A stretch of DNA of 64,000 nucleotides from Ascaris suum (Eukaryota; Nematoda; Chromadorea; Rhabditida; Ascarididae): contig CM024168.1 of assembly GCA_013433145.1 (NCBI GenBank), positions 12,098,184 to 12,162,183 on the forward strand. Reading direction: 5' to 3'. Made by a program: the position numbers and the translations under genes. The notes under the pieces were generated by a model. The model had not been told where the DNA came from. It ran no database searches and worked only from the letters and a program-made list of their open reading frames with translations. Below are positions 49,934 to 60,889 of the stretch, one piece after another. The stretch's first letter is position 1. Every line of letters begins with the position of its first letter.

Positions 49934-50060
49934 GAAGCGGCCAGTCACATTCGACTGCACATTTCGGTTGCCAAAAGCGGCTAGAAGCAAAAGCGTTGTC
50001 TTTACAGCTACAACGAAAAGGGGTTACCGCCCACTCTTCCCAAACCCTTCTCTGCCTGGT
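49934..50060 (+). CDS. Isolated exon-like segment upstream of RAD1
   Basis: A strong acceptor (TTTTTTCCTTCCAG) is followed by an open frame KRPVTFDCTFRLPKAARSKS, continuing VVFTATTKRGYRPLFPNPSL. It lies about 1 kb before the RAD1 start but does not resemble the RAD1 N-terminus. Family unknown. Confidence 0.25.
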
Positions 50061-50457
50061 GGTCATCAGCACTCAGAAAGACTATTGATTGACACATGGC
50101 TGTCGTCTCTCATTACTAACTCTATAGATTTTTGCTGCAATCTAAGTCAATAGCGCCTGCCGCCGAGAAGCTAACGAATGAACTTCGAGTTGTTTTCATA
50201 ATATAGGGAACAAAAGTAGTCCCAGAAAACAGTAGAAGTGGCTGAAGTAGTTGCATTATTTTCGGCTCGTCCTGTTTGCCTTATGCTGCGAAGTGGATGC
50301 TCTAAGGATGGGGAATAATTTAAAGTTTTGAAAGCGGCGCAGTATACTTCGGGGAGTTTTTTGGCTTGGTTCACTCATCTTTCATCAAGAAATGTTTGGT
50401 CTGCCCGATTCGCTTGTCTCCAAAAGTTGAAACCCACGTCAGTTGTTGGCAAAGGAC

Positions 50458-50490
50458 ATAATAATAATAATAATCTTTATTCATACAAAA
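50458..50490. repeat. (ATA)n followed by ATCTTTATTC
   Basis: A short ATA trinucleotide run is followed at once by ATCTTTATTCATAC. Microsatellite-tailed ends of this kind are typical of old non-LTR retrotransposon 3' ends in invertebrates. No coding part of such an element was found nearby. Confidence 0.4.
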
Positions 50491-50994
50491 CATCGGTTCA
50501 CTTCGCTTGCCTTGTCTTTAAGCTAGTATGCTCAGAGTTGAAAATTCAGTATTCGTCTATCTCCTCCTCCTCCTCCCACCCCTCCCCACCCATTTATTCA
50601 ATAAACCTGTAGTTATATGTAGTTACCAAAAATGCGATTGCATTGTTTACTGGGCACTTTTAACATGAAATGTTTTGACATTTTTAAAAAGTACTGTGAT
50701 GGTATGAAGTTTTCTCTTCAGTGACAGATTTGAGAGGGAAGGGGAATTTGCAGGCATTTTGAGCAAAAAGTACGTTTTCAATACAAATAAATTCAGTAGA
50801 GGCCTGCGGACGACAGATAGTGAGCGACAGTAAATAAATACAACAAAAAAAATGAAATTTGTTTCTTTACAATGGGCTAAGAGGCTTTGTCGGTCTGTGA
50901 TCATCAGCACCCCTTCAAGATTTGTAGATGTAGTTACCTGCTGTGGGTGAGGTGCGAAAAGCTGCGTAACTGTACCGTAAAATGATTAATTGAA

Positions 50995-53900
50995 ATGGTT
51001 TCCGATTTTCTTCTACTAATTGCCGAAATTCGATGTGACCCGGTTAAATAGGTATAATCGGAAGCGGAATAAGTGAACGTTGCAGCACGCAACTATTGAC
51101 GTGACGAATAATGGATTGCGCGTTATTGTCGATGATCAGAGCTGTCTACAAGCGATCGCATATGTGAAGAGCGACTTGTTTAGCAGTTTCATCGTCCGTG
51201 AACCGAGTGTCACATTCGGTATTCCAATTGCCATCCTAACGGTACTCTGCTGAGCACATTCATCGCGTTGAATCGTTGCTTGAATGAGTCTATGTGCTGG
51301 TTGTATGTAACAGTGAACTATCATAATATTCCTCTTGTTATTTCACAAACAAATCATCTCACAGAACAACTCTCATTTCATTTCACAGCTGCTTCCTTGC
51401 GCTCTGTTTTCTTTAGTCTCTTATTAGTGCATATTGTGCGATATCCTTTTTCTGCTTCTAAATTTCTGCACAACTTTTATTTTATTATTTCCTGGATCTC
51501 TTTTCCTGAAGGCGAATCTGTTTTACGTTCTAAAAGCTGGATGAAGCATGATTATGGTGACTTAATACCTCCACCAAGTGAGTGAAGGATAAGAGCCTAT
51601 TTACTGCATCTTGTTCACCTCCAATGTGGAACTGAGTGATGATCATAGCCTGCTTTTGGGTACTGGAAGGATTTTGTGGAAAAAAAGCGTGCATGGTTCT
51701 GTTATTAAAGGAATGTCTGAGCGTATTTGGAACGGGTGCCAACACAGCTTTGAAGATGACTTACAGTGGATATGGGGAGCCGCTGAAGGTGATGCTCGAG
51801 AAGGACGGAATTGTCGTCAAATGTGTTATCAGAACACAGAATCCCGATGTTGTATGTTTTTAAAAGCTTTGTTCTGTCATTACGATTCTTATTTAGAATC
51901 ACTAGATGTTACTAACATCGGTTGCGTATAACATGGCGGAAGAGCGAATACTGCAATTTGTATCAGCTTTGGATACGACTGTGCGAGTGATACTGCAACT
52001 TGGATATTTTAGCCGGGTTAAAAAACGGCATCCACTTATGTAATGATATGTTAAAAGCAGGAATTTGTATACATGGAAGATGGACTATGGGACATTCTCA
52101 GCACAATTATCGATGTAGATCCCACTAGTTCGACCCTCGTATACCTGGAGGTGGAAATGGAAAAGTGCTAAACGGTGTTTCACTAGCCATAGCGTCATCT
52201 GCCTTTTCGTTGCAGTTGGGATTTTAGTAACTCTCGCGATCAGGAACAGTTTCGAGGGCGATGGCTGCGACGCTGCATCACAGCTAGCATACCTTTTGCT
52301 GTAGGGCGAGTTTAATTCAGCTCACCGCTTACAAGGTTTTGATGAATCACTCATGTCTTACGTTGTTCTATACCCGTGCTTCGTGGTAGATTGTCTTATG
52401 GAAATAGCGAAGCAAAGGAACGCTTTGAGTTAGAGCTGCTTTTCGACTTTCATCTTTTATGAGAGAAGGAACGCAGGGCTGCCGCATCCGAATCCCACTT
52501 CGCGACTGTGCTGCATGAGATTCGGTGAGTCGAATCTGACCTGTTACTAAATTTAGAGCTATTCGACGAGGAGCGCGACCTGCAGGCTGAAATCGAGACT
52601 TAGAATTTTAAGATTTTTCTGCGCTATTCAGCAGTGCACACTGTATGCAGTGATCGTCATTCCAGGTCCGCAATGGAGTGGTAACTGTGCATAGCTGCAC
52701 AGGTAGAAGATAAAGAGAAATTCCCTAAAAATGAAATTCAAGGTATTGGATTTCGACTTCGACGCATCGAAGATTCCAATAAAAGTAATAATGAAGCCGC
52801 AAAAGCTGAAGGAAGCATTCCACGAGTTCGACTCGAGTAGTTCAACGGTCACCGTGAAAGTGAATCGCCGAATGCTTTGCCTTTCAACTGAAGGGGATCT
52901 CGGCAAAATTAAGGTCTCTTTCAGTTATTCTTACGCTCTTTGCATTCATGTTTGCAAACTTTTGACACCATTATTTAAACTGTTGTAATTCCATTGAATG
53001 CGTAAACTCTCATGTGAATACATGAAAGTGTATCAAGGAATTAGACGAAGCCTTCCTCGTTAACACAGTAATGTTTTCTTTAATAATGAAAAGTCTTATA
53101 CGGTCTTCAGAAGTAGAAAAGCAGATCCCAATCTCTCCACTGAAGTGGCACTTGCAAGTTTTTTCCGGAAGAGGATTTAAATTTTTGAGTCACATTCTCC
53201 TGTCTCTGATTGAGAAACTTATCTTTATTTCTTTGTTTTGAAGCAATTTTTCAGTACTTTTTTAGAACGATATTCCTTCGTTAATCGTCAGTTGGTCGAT
53301 TTCGAAACACTGATGTACACGGATTGCCCGTTCAAGAAGAGTCTTCTGGAAGGCGCTTTTCTCCCTTTTTCCCGATCATTTTTTCTCTGTCTCTCATCAA
53401 TGTGATATATTATTATCACCATTGTTTTTATAGTTTTGGCTGACATGTGTTGGGATGCTACTAAAATTTCATAATAGGCAGTGGCCCACATTCCGAATTT
53501 TTTCTTATGCGATTGTTGCAGACGGAGTTTCCCCAGCACTCCGAACAGATTGAAAGGCTGGAATGTAAAGAGGAAGTGGAATATAGCTACCGGTTATGTC
53601 TTATCAAGCGCTTGACTCCTTCACTGAATCTCTGTCAAAAGGTATTTCTCTTGAAGTTTTATGGACGGCATGTTTTTAGAAAACGCTGCACTTGGTTCAG
53701 CGTTTTTTTTGTAACGAATTGTTTATGAAAGGTTTCAGACAGGATTTAATGCTATTTCTTCCTGTAAATATTTCAAAAAATAAGTGCCTAATTAAAGGAA
53801 AGATGGTGATGTGGAGTGCCTCCATCTCTCCAAAAATTTAGGTTTAAGGATCACAGACTTTACTTTTTCTTAAATCTTGGTGCCATTTTTCCGAAGATAG

Positions 53901-55728
53901 GATGGATCGGGTCGACGCAAGCTTAATCGTAACAGGTGTTCCTCTTTTCTTCGCTATCCTTCCCTCTTACACCATAGCGGTTGTTAAACGTTATGTTTGC
54001 AGCAGTGCAAGCATGCCTTCTAATGGCACCATCAATGGGACAACAGTAGCAGCAGCATTTACTTAGCGCGCGTTGTATATTGTCTTAGTAGCTAACATCA
54101 GTAATCGTAGTGGTACTATAGGGCAACTCACAGTTTGGTAAGAGCGTACGTGCCACACGCAAAAATAGGCCTCTTGAGCTTTGTCTTCGGATAGGCGAAG
54201 TAGGAACAATTATCAGATGCAGAAAACTGCAGAACTGAGTAGGAAGTTGTGTCTTGGGGGCCATTTTAGAGAGGATCAGACAATACAGTTGAAAATGGCG
54301 AATAGGTTGTGTTGTGGTTTCAAATGCTGTAGAAGAAACAAGTAAGAATTCAGGTTTCTCTTCGGATCGATTATCGCGGAATCCTTTCAGTACAATTTAT
54401 GATAGAACAAAGTGATAACAATCATATATTCATCGAATTTTTTGTAAGTTTGTCTCTTCAGTTTTGTCGGTTTACACTTCGTTGTTCGGCGTTAAGAAAC
54501 AGGAAAAGATTCCCCGATGGGAGGAGCTCTCAGAATTTTTCCATTTAGTTTGTGCTGTAGAGGTCTGATTATTTAATCATTTAGGCTGCTCTGTTTGGTT
54601 TGACAAGTGGGTTGGGTCGGGTTGAAGAAGATAATTTTTCCGCTGCTGCAAAAATTCGTCTACGGAAACGAAGTCAGCTCGTTGAAATATCGCGAAGAAA
54701 TACCAAAATATTTGTATGTAACGGACAGTTCGTAGAAAGAGTAGTTGTTAGTGCACATCGCTAATTCTTCCTCGTCGGAGCACTTTTGCGTTCCAAATTT
54801 TTAAATGCTGCTTCGCAAATTTGCATTTGCAAAGCACAAAGCAGAATCGCGTCTGTGTATACTTTCACGCGTGCTGCCTCATACAGACTTCAGAACAACG
54901 TTTCTCCTATAGTTTCAACTGAGGAGCCCATAGTTAGAGATACAAAATCCGGCAGTTGTAATGTGGACGACGCAGTGATCTTCTCTGCTATCTTTCATAT
55001 TGTTCCATCAGCCTAAAGGCTGATGGAACAAAATTGATATTACCGCAAATGCCGAAAACTTGTATGCATTTGACATCGACCATATTGTATTTTACATTGA
55101 TTGATTCACAAAAAACCAAAACTTATTTGGAACGTTTCTGAGAGCAATCGGGTATCAGGATTTCAGGAGCATAATTGAGCATATTTTGTTGCTTTTTGAG
55201 AGTAATTCGCCATAGAAACAGTATACGAAGGCTATTGTGCATTGCTGCGAATTCGCCGTAGAAAGAGCTATTGTACAGGCCCATTATATAGCTGCGAACT
55301 CAACTCTTCCTCCACTAGGTAGGAGATTCGGAGGCCGGGTTTTTTCTCGCCCGTGATGGTTGGCGTTCCATCAAGCAAACAGCAAGGGACTCAAGCAAGT
55401 GGAGGCGCTGCGGAAGGTTGGGGAGTTTCGCATGCAAGCTCTGAATTGTATGGCATTGGGATGCAAACCCTTCATAATTGCCATAAATGCTAACATACCT
55501 TTGTCCACATCCTTCGACGTGTGAGGGAGGCCGACTACCCGCAGCAATATTGATCCCGTCAATGAATGATGAGGGTCCAGAATTATGCACGAAAACTATA
55601 TGTTCCACTACGTCATATATTGGTACATTTCTTATACACATGTGTGTTTTGTGATCTTTGCTATATTTTTGCAGTGTGTGCCAGATGCTGATATATATGG
55701 CGGCAACGAAAATTCGCAGGAAAGTTGA
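50995..55728 (+). CDS. mrt-2: RAD1 homologue, 9-1-1 checkpoint clamp subunit
   Basis: RAD1 forms the RAD9-RAD1-HUS1 ring, which is loaded at damaged DNA and activates the checkpoint; C. elegans MRT-2 is the nematode member. Exons: 50995-51042, 51086-51241, 51711-51851, 52743-52913, 53522-53641, 54354-54443, 55675-55728 (TGA). Every join is phase 0 and the total is 259 residues, near the roughly 280 usual for RAD1. Diagnostic segments are HATIDVTNNGLRVIVDD, ECLSVFGTGANTALKM, YSGYGEPLKVMLEKDG, LKEAFHEFD, GILSVQFMIEQSDNN, IFIEFFCVPDAD and the acidic end NENSQES. These match, in order, the PCNA-like fold of RAD1. The first exon is short and starts at an ATG preceded by an in-frame TGA; about 15-20 N-terminal residues common to the family are missing, so another upstream exon may exist. 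The first intron is only 43 nt. Confidence 0.9.
55000..55031. repeat. Perfect inverted repeat, 15-bp arms, 2-nt loop
   Basis: TTGTTCCATCAGCCT and AGGCTGATGGAACAA are separated by AA. It lies in the last RAD1 intron (54444-55674). A near-perfect palindrome like this tends to extrude or be unstable in cloning. Confidence 0.85.
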
Positions 55729-55756
55729 GACCGTGCAGGTCTTAGTACCCAGAATG

Positions 55757-56044
55757 TCAAAAATAGTCGTCTGTCCACTTATTTCTGTCCTTTTCATTGA
55801 TTCTCCATTTGGACGATATTGTTTTATGGGTAATTCTATTGAACCATCGATAACCCACTTGAACTGTCTTGGTCCTTGACTTTTTAGAAGATTGTTTAAA
55901 CGGTGTTCTTTTAATCATGAGAAACTTCACATTTGGGTTAACATCACGAGCCCCCTCCCTACGTTCTACCTTTGTGCCACTGTTCCTCATGACCTTCAGG
56001 CCTTTGTTCACGGTCTTTCTTTTGTTGATATTGGAATATGTCAT
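55757..56044 (-). CDS. Possible basic protein convergent with RAD1
   Basis: A 95-codon ORF ends 29 bp beyond the RAD1 stop, tail to tail. The protein is strongly basic (KRKTVNKGLKVM, EGARDVNPNVKFLMIKRTPF, KSRTKTVQVGYRWF) and ends NKWTDDYF. The order EGARD then NPNVKFLMIK loosely recalls the S25/L51-type mitochondrial ribosomal fold, but about eleven expected residues between them are missing. The opposite strand is also open: MSKIVVCPLISVLF at 55756, spliced at 55830 and 55885 to DCLNGVLLIMRNFTFG, would give a hydrophobic protein ending at about 56060. Only one strand is likely to be coding and I cannot tell which. Confidence 0.25.
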   Translation of the reverse strand: MTYSNINKRKTVNKGLKVMRNSGTKVERREGARDVNPNVKFLMIKRTPFKQSSKKSRTKTVQVGYRWFNRITHKTISSKWRINEKDRNKWTDDYF

Positions 56045-56291
56045 GCGCTTGGTCTGACAGTCTGCAGTGCCGAAAGTAAAGTTTAGAACCCTAAAGGGGT
56101 CTGTAACCTTTCTTTCTGTTTAATAGCGACTGAAGGAATCATCCGCGGAGGTAACCCGAACCGCCGGCTTTACCTGAATGAATGAAGCGCTTGCTGATTT
56201 AAACGAATAACTACATGCAAAGATTTCTAAAGAAACAGCTCATTGCACGTTTTTTCCTTCCTCAAAGTTACCTTTACTACAAGACGTCCCA

Positions 56292-56403
56292 GGTGATGTC
56301 ATTTTGTCTTCCGATTATGAATGTACGCACTGATAACGTTGGTCGAATTATGTTTCAAGCGCATCTGATGGCAGTGGGAATAGCGATGGGCGAAAGTAAC
56401 GCA
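56292..56403 (+). CDS. Exon-like segment, unknown gene
   Basis: The segment is bounded by a CGTCCCAG acceptor and a consensus GTAAGT donor. It encodes about 37 residues, beginning VMSFCLPIMNVRTDNVG and continuing RIMFQAHLMAVGIAMGESNA. The flanks fit a spliced exon. It may belong with the + strand open frame at 55756-56060, but the phases do not join directly. Family not recognised. Confidence 0.3.
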
Positions 56404-56409
56404 GTAAGT

Positions 56410-59400
56410 TGAACCACCGATATCATCTGCCATTAAACTGAAAGCCGCGGTGTCGGTACTCTTTCCCGGAAAGTGTTTTCACTTGCCACAGAACGATGCT
56501 TATCGTCTGAGTTTCCGCCACTGTAAGATTTGATGAGGCCTCAGTCTTTTCTTTAATTTTCACCTTCATAGATAATAGACAGCATATTTGTCGGGCATTC
56601 TTGCAATGAATGGAGAGTGGAAATACGATGTGGGTCTTAGTGAAAAGGAGTCCACTGAATGAAGGGGCAGAGCAAATTCTCTCGGATTTATCGCTGGATT
56701 GTAAACGTTGGATGCCTATCCATCAGCTTATGTAATCAGAAGTGATACTCCTACCTTCCGATCTTGTGGTTTTGGACTTGAATTTTCGATGTTTTAAGTC
56801 CAACTATATTATTTGCTCTTTTTCCGGTATCCGAACTCATGTAGTTTTTGCTGGTGTTCGTCGTTCAAACGTTCATTGTTTTGGATCGTCTATTCAACAC
56901 CTTTTCTTCCCCGACTCTGTCGACCCATACTCGCGAAGAAATCAGCTTATAATGATCTCTGATTTGAGCGTTTTATCCCATGCCTTTTATTTTGCCACGT
57001 TGTTATGGATTTGTTATCTTGGATGTGCCTGGTGACTTGATGTTCACTATGGTCTCAAAAGTTTTTTCGTCTCCTGTAAATAAATCTGAAAAGTGTTCTT
57101 CGTGATTCCGTTTATAGCTGCTCTATTGCGAATCCATGACGACATGCTGCATTGGCATTACAGTGAAAGTGCAAGTAGTTTACGTATATGGATATCTTGA
57201 ACAACATTTGTGGATGTGATCATACATTCACACGCTCTTTTTATTGCGATTTAGAAAACGAATTCAACAAATAAGGGATGGCATAAATGTGAGGTGAAGG
57301 TGTTGAGAGGAGGGTTATGATAGGAGCTTGAATGATAGCTATATAGTAAAAGAGTTCTTGTATGAGGTGATCTCGTTAAAATGTTTCTATCCTGCGTCTA
57401 TTTGTTGGGGTCTTGAGAACTATAAATTTTTTTTCATGGGCGAAACATCCAGTTGTTGCAGAAGGAACACGTTTCGATCAGGAGGTGGCGGTGACTCTTT
57501 TATGGTGGATAGAAAAAGATGTCTTCTCCCCATCAAAGGGAGCTCGATGTCAGCTTGAGTGTGAAGCTTGGTGATTAATTCAAGAGGGAAATACAACATC
57601 TACTAATATTACACATATAGGCTTGGCTTCACACATCTTGCCCAGGTACGCTCGGGTTTCATCCTGCAGAACTGTAGAAATGAGCAGTGGTGATGCTCAG
57701 AGTCTGAAATAGAAAAATGTTTAAAACGTCCTTCGGTATTCGCACAAATGCTTTGGCATTCGTTTACATGGGGTGCCTATTAATCGCACAGTTGTAGTCT
57801 CCTGAAGAATCAGCAATCACTTCTCTAAGTTATAAAGCGGACTTTTGAGTGGCACTAGCTGATTCACATCCATCCTGTCAAGTGTCCGCTTAACGTGTGT
57901 TTTCCCGAGAATTAGAAAATTACTACATCAAATTTAGAAATTTTCCTCGAGTAGCTTCTCTGTCGAATGTCCTGTTCACTGCGTTACCAGTGATTAATTG
58001 CATATACTTGGACAACTTTAGTTGTTCAAGTTTTTGCAATCAAGCCTCAAAACGCTCATATTCTCTAGCGGTAACCAGTGATAGGGGAGCCCAGACGAAA
58101 TGGGGTGGCTTCGACCATAGCGAAGTCAGAAATTCGAACTCCGGCTGCGACTGTGCAAGAACGAGATCGGCACTTCCTGTTTGCCATTTCGGAAAAGAAG
58201 AATAGGCAACTGCCTGAATCCGACTTCTGCTTAGGCAAGGGGGAGTCGATTCCAAAGATGACTTTCTGATTTTCTTTTTGAGGTTTCACTTCAACAGCTG
58301 CAAATGATGTTGTCCAATAGAGAACGCCAGGAGAAATGCTATGTGGCGTTCGAAACGCGCTAGCAGGATGCAATATGGAATGGACATAGCCCTCGTTCAG
58401 AAACAAGCTGTCACTTAAAGGTCGTGAATTCTTCGAGGTTTTCCATCTTCATGAATGAAATATAAAAATGATCTTTCGTGGGCATTGTGGATGGAGCTGC
58501 TTTTTCGTCGAAATTTCGAAGCGCCTTTGCAAGTAGAACGGAAAGCGCAAAGGGCTTAAGCTGCTAGGTTTGCCTCATCAACAAGTGCATTAACACTGCT
58601 TGAGAGAGCTAGCGGAATTATTTGCGACAGAAAGATGTCGTTGTAGGATTTTACGATCGCGGTGGATGCTGTCGTCTAGAGACAGCGAAGTGCAAAGTTC
58701 CATTAGCACCACACCATGGAAAGGTGCAAGAGCGGGTTTCGTCTCATCGAGATTGTCAGTTTCATTTGTATATGCGTAAATATCACAGGCAACTATGAAA
58801 GTTGACCACTTGTTAAAAGAATCGTTAGTTTCTACTGGCTGTCACTGTGATAAGCGGAATAGGGCATTCCCGGAATGCGAAACATCGCTTTGCTGTGTGG
58901 GGCTGGCATAACAGCGCTCTTCGTGATTGCCGAGATGTCAATGTAACAGTGAGCTTGCTACTGTTGTTGTAGCAAGCCTTCGTTTTCGGTCTTCTAATAT
59001 CCCCTCCCCTTCCTTAAATTTCAGCGAGATAAATCCATCCTCACCAGCCCTATCTTCCGCCTCGAAATTCTTCGTAACTATAAGTAAAACTCTAAGTTGC
59101 TCCCACACTGTAAATCGTAATTACCAATTCTGGGAATAAAATTTGTACCCAACAACTTTACTTATCTTCACACTTCACAAGTAATGCTCGCATAGTATTC
59201 TGTAGTGATCGAGATTTGGAGGGGTGCGAACGCCTCTGTTTTGATGAATGATATTCTGCTCGCTATCGCTAAAAAATATGGCCATCAGCTCTGCTTGAAC
59301 GCCATTAGCTGAAGTGTTTGTCAAAGATGTTGTATTAACCACTCACACTTGTTCAGTTAGTTAGTTCTCCCCTTGTGGGATGGTTGATTGTATTTTTTGT

Positions 59401-59440
59401 GAAGGTGTGAAGATAGTCAACAATTTTGAATATATGACAA
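56410..59440. other. Stretch without a recognisable gene
   Basis: Several open frames of 60-113 codons exist on both strands (for example 57897-58205 plus and 58065-58406 minus, overlapping). None has matching splice partners or domain features. Nothing else stands out. Confidence 0.4.
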
Positions 59441-59898
59441 GATAGCTTGACCCAAAGTTTCGTGAACAAACAATAGAAGTGAAGAAAAAACACGAAAAAT
59501 ATGATTAGTAAAAATTAGGCCTACGTCCCTGTTGTTGATCGATGTCGCCTGAGCTGCCGCACGGTTTCCGCTGTCTGCTTTCGTCAGTTCTGTGTTGACG
59601 CGTGGCGTCTCTGATCCACCGTCGAGTTATCTCTTTGTCCACTGGCGTCGATCCAACCACGATCACCGCTGGCGTCGACGTTCCCGATCAGTGAGCTCCT
59701 TTTAATTGCGACCAGTCTGGTTGTCGCACCGTACCAAATATTGACGCCTTTCGCTCGTCAATGATCACTTTGGCTTGCCTCTGCCACTTACCCAAGAATA
59801 TACACTTGCGCTGAGGTGGTTCGTCTTTTATAATATCACTATCAGATTCTGCTGTGCAACGACCCGTGTGCACCTAGCCACTGCTTTGTGAACCACAC

Positions 59899-59920
59899 CT
59901 CAAACTTGGGTAATTAAACC
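59899..59920 (-). ncRNA. Perfect nematode SL1 spliced-leader sequence
   Basis: The minus strand reads GGTTTAATTACCCAAGTTTG followed by AG, identical over all 22 bases to the conserved nematode SL1 trans-spliced leader. The next bases are GTGTGG, so a 5' splice site in the right place is possible. Downstream, GTGGTTC pairs with GAACCAC about 60 bases later and encloses a smaller GTGCA/TGCAC hairpin, giving an RNA-like fold of about 100 nt. Against a working SL RNA gene: no U-rich Sm site is seen, the sequence after the leader does not resemble known SL1 RNA, and no 5S rRNA is near. It could be a diverged SL RNA gene or a copy derived from a trans-spliced transcript. Confidence 0.55.
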
Positions 59921-59938
59921 TTCATTATCGTATATAGA

Positions 59939-60240
59939 CAATAAAAAACGTGACGAAGAACACTTGATTATCAGAGACGTATATGATGACGATAGATTAT
60001 CGCATGGCTAAGAAAACTCACGTATAATGATGGGAGATTGCGTGATATGCTAATAGATTATAACTTGATTAAACAATTCGCATACATGTCCGATATGTGC
60101 GTAGCACAACAGTGCTTAGATTAAAAAAACGTGACAAAGAAAACTCATACATAATTATCGGAGATGTCCGTGATCTTATACATTCTAACCCGAAAGAACA
60201 ACTCGCATATTTATCAGACACTGTCATAGCACAACACTAC
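59939..60240. repeat. Degenerate tandem repeat, about 110-bp unit
   Basis: Roughly two and a half imperfect units follow one another. Shared landmarks are AAAAACGTGAC(G/A)AAGAA (59945 and 60126), AAGAAAACTCA (60010 and 60138), CGCATA followed by ATGTCCGATATG or TTTATCAGACACTG (60079 and 60197), and TAGCACAACA (60103 and 60227). It lies inside the inverted-repeat-flanked segment. Confidence 0.5.
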
Positions 60241-60342
60241 AGTATGACAGGGAACACATCACACACATATAAGTGAAAAAACATTGGAGTCGCAACACCG
60301 AACCAAATTTTGTATTCAACAATTACCGAAACTTTGGGTTTG

Positions 60343-60350
60343 CTTATATA
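60343..60350 (-). promoter_or_regulatory. TATA-box-like motif
   Basis: TATATAAG on the minus strand lies just outside the right inverted terminus of the SL1-bearing segment and points into it. It is a consensus-like TATA box. Whether anything starts about 30 bases downstream (near 60315) cannot be seen from sequence. Confidence 0.25.
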
Positions 60351-60846
60351 GCCTTCTTGTTGACACCTTCTGATGGCTGCCCCGCCTCTTCCTTGTGTCT
60401 TTGTTTAACTCCAAAAGACGTTGTTTCTCCGCTAATTTGAGGCGTATGACTTTTATGATGTGTTTATAGCGGCTTTTTGTCTTTATGCGGTTTGGAGACA
60501 AGGGCCTCTTTGTGCCACTGGCACCGCTCGCTCATGCATTTTTGTGCACATCATATTTGAGTGCCTGTCAACAACTTCACCCCCTTGTTTGCTAATTTTC
60601 TCATTTATTCTGCAAAAACTAATTCTGCAGCTTTATTCGACTCCCACTTGTTTTATTTCTTCGCGCGCAGCCGCGACAGATGTCATACTTAACAACGCGT
60701 TGTAGTACAGAAAGCCGACATGTTTAGTGCAACGTGTATCGCTCTCAGTTAGGACGGTACACCTGCATGTGTCGCTGTTCTTGGATCGGCTTGAGGAAGC
60801 TGGATAAGCAACAGCAATTGAGTGCTGGATATCGACGTTGGATACC

Positions 60847-60881
60847 GTATCCAACACTCAGTAGTGCTGAGTGTTGGATAC
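60847..60881. repeat. Perfect inverted repeat, 15-bp arms, 5-nt loop
   Basis: GTATCCAACACTCAG (60847-60861) and CTGAGTGTTGGATAC (60867-60881) flank TAGTG. An imperfect third copy of the arm, GAGTGCTGGATATCGACGTT, starts about 60819 just before it. Confidence 0.85.
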
Positions 60882-60889
60882 AGGTCTGC

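Larger units (their letters stand above)
59450..60339. mobile_element. Segment flanked by 13-bp terminal inverted repeats
   Basis: The left end is ACCCAAAGTTTCG at 59450-59462, and its exact reverse complement CGAAACTTTGGGT is at 60327-60339. Both are flanked by TTG (59447-59449 and 60340-60342), a possible 3-bp target duplication. The interior of about 860 bp has no transposase. It contains degenerate tandem repeats (59939-60240), a GC-richer block (59540-59720) and the SL1 sequence. The structure suits a non-autonomous DNA transposon (MITE-like). Only one copy was noticed in this window, so the call depends on finding others. Confidence 0.4.

Noticed and set aside
55315..55797. 160-codon minus-strand ORF overlapping the last RAD1 exon
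   Set aside because: The + strand exon 55675-55728 is fixed by homology and phase, and the minus product has no recognisable feature.
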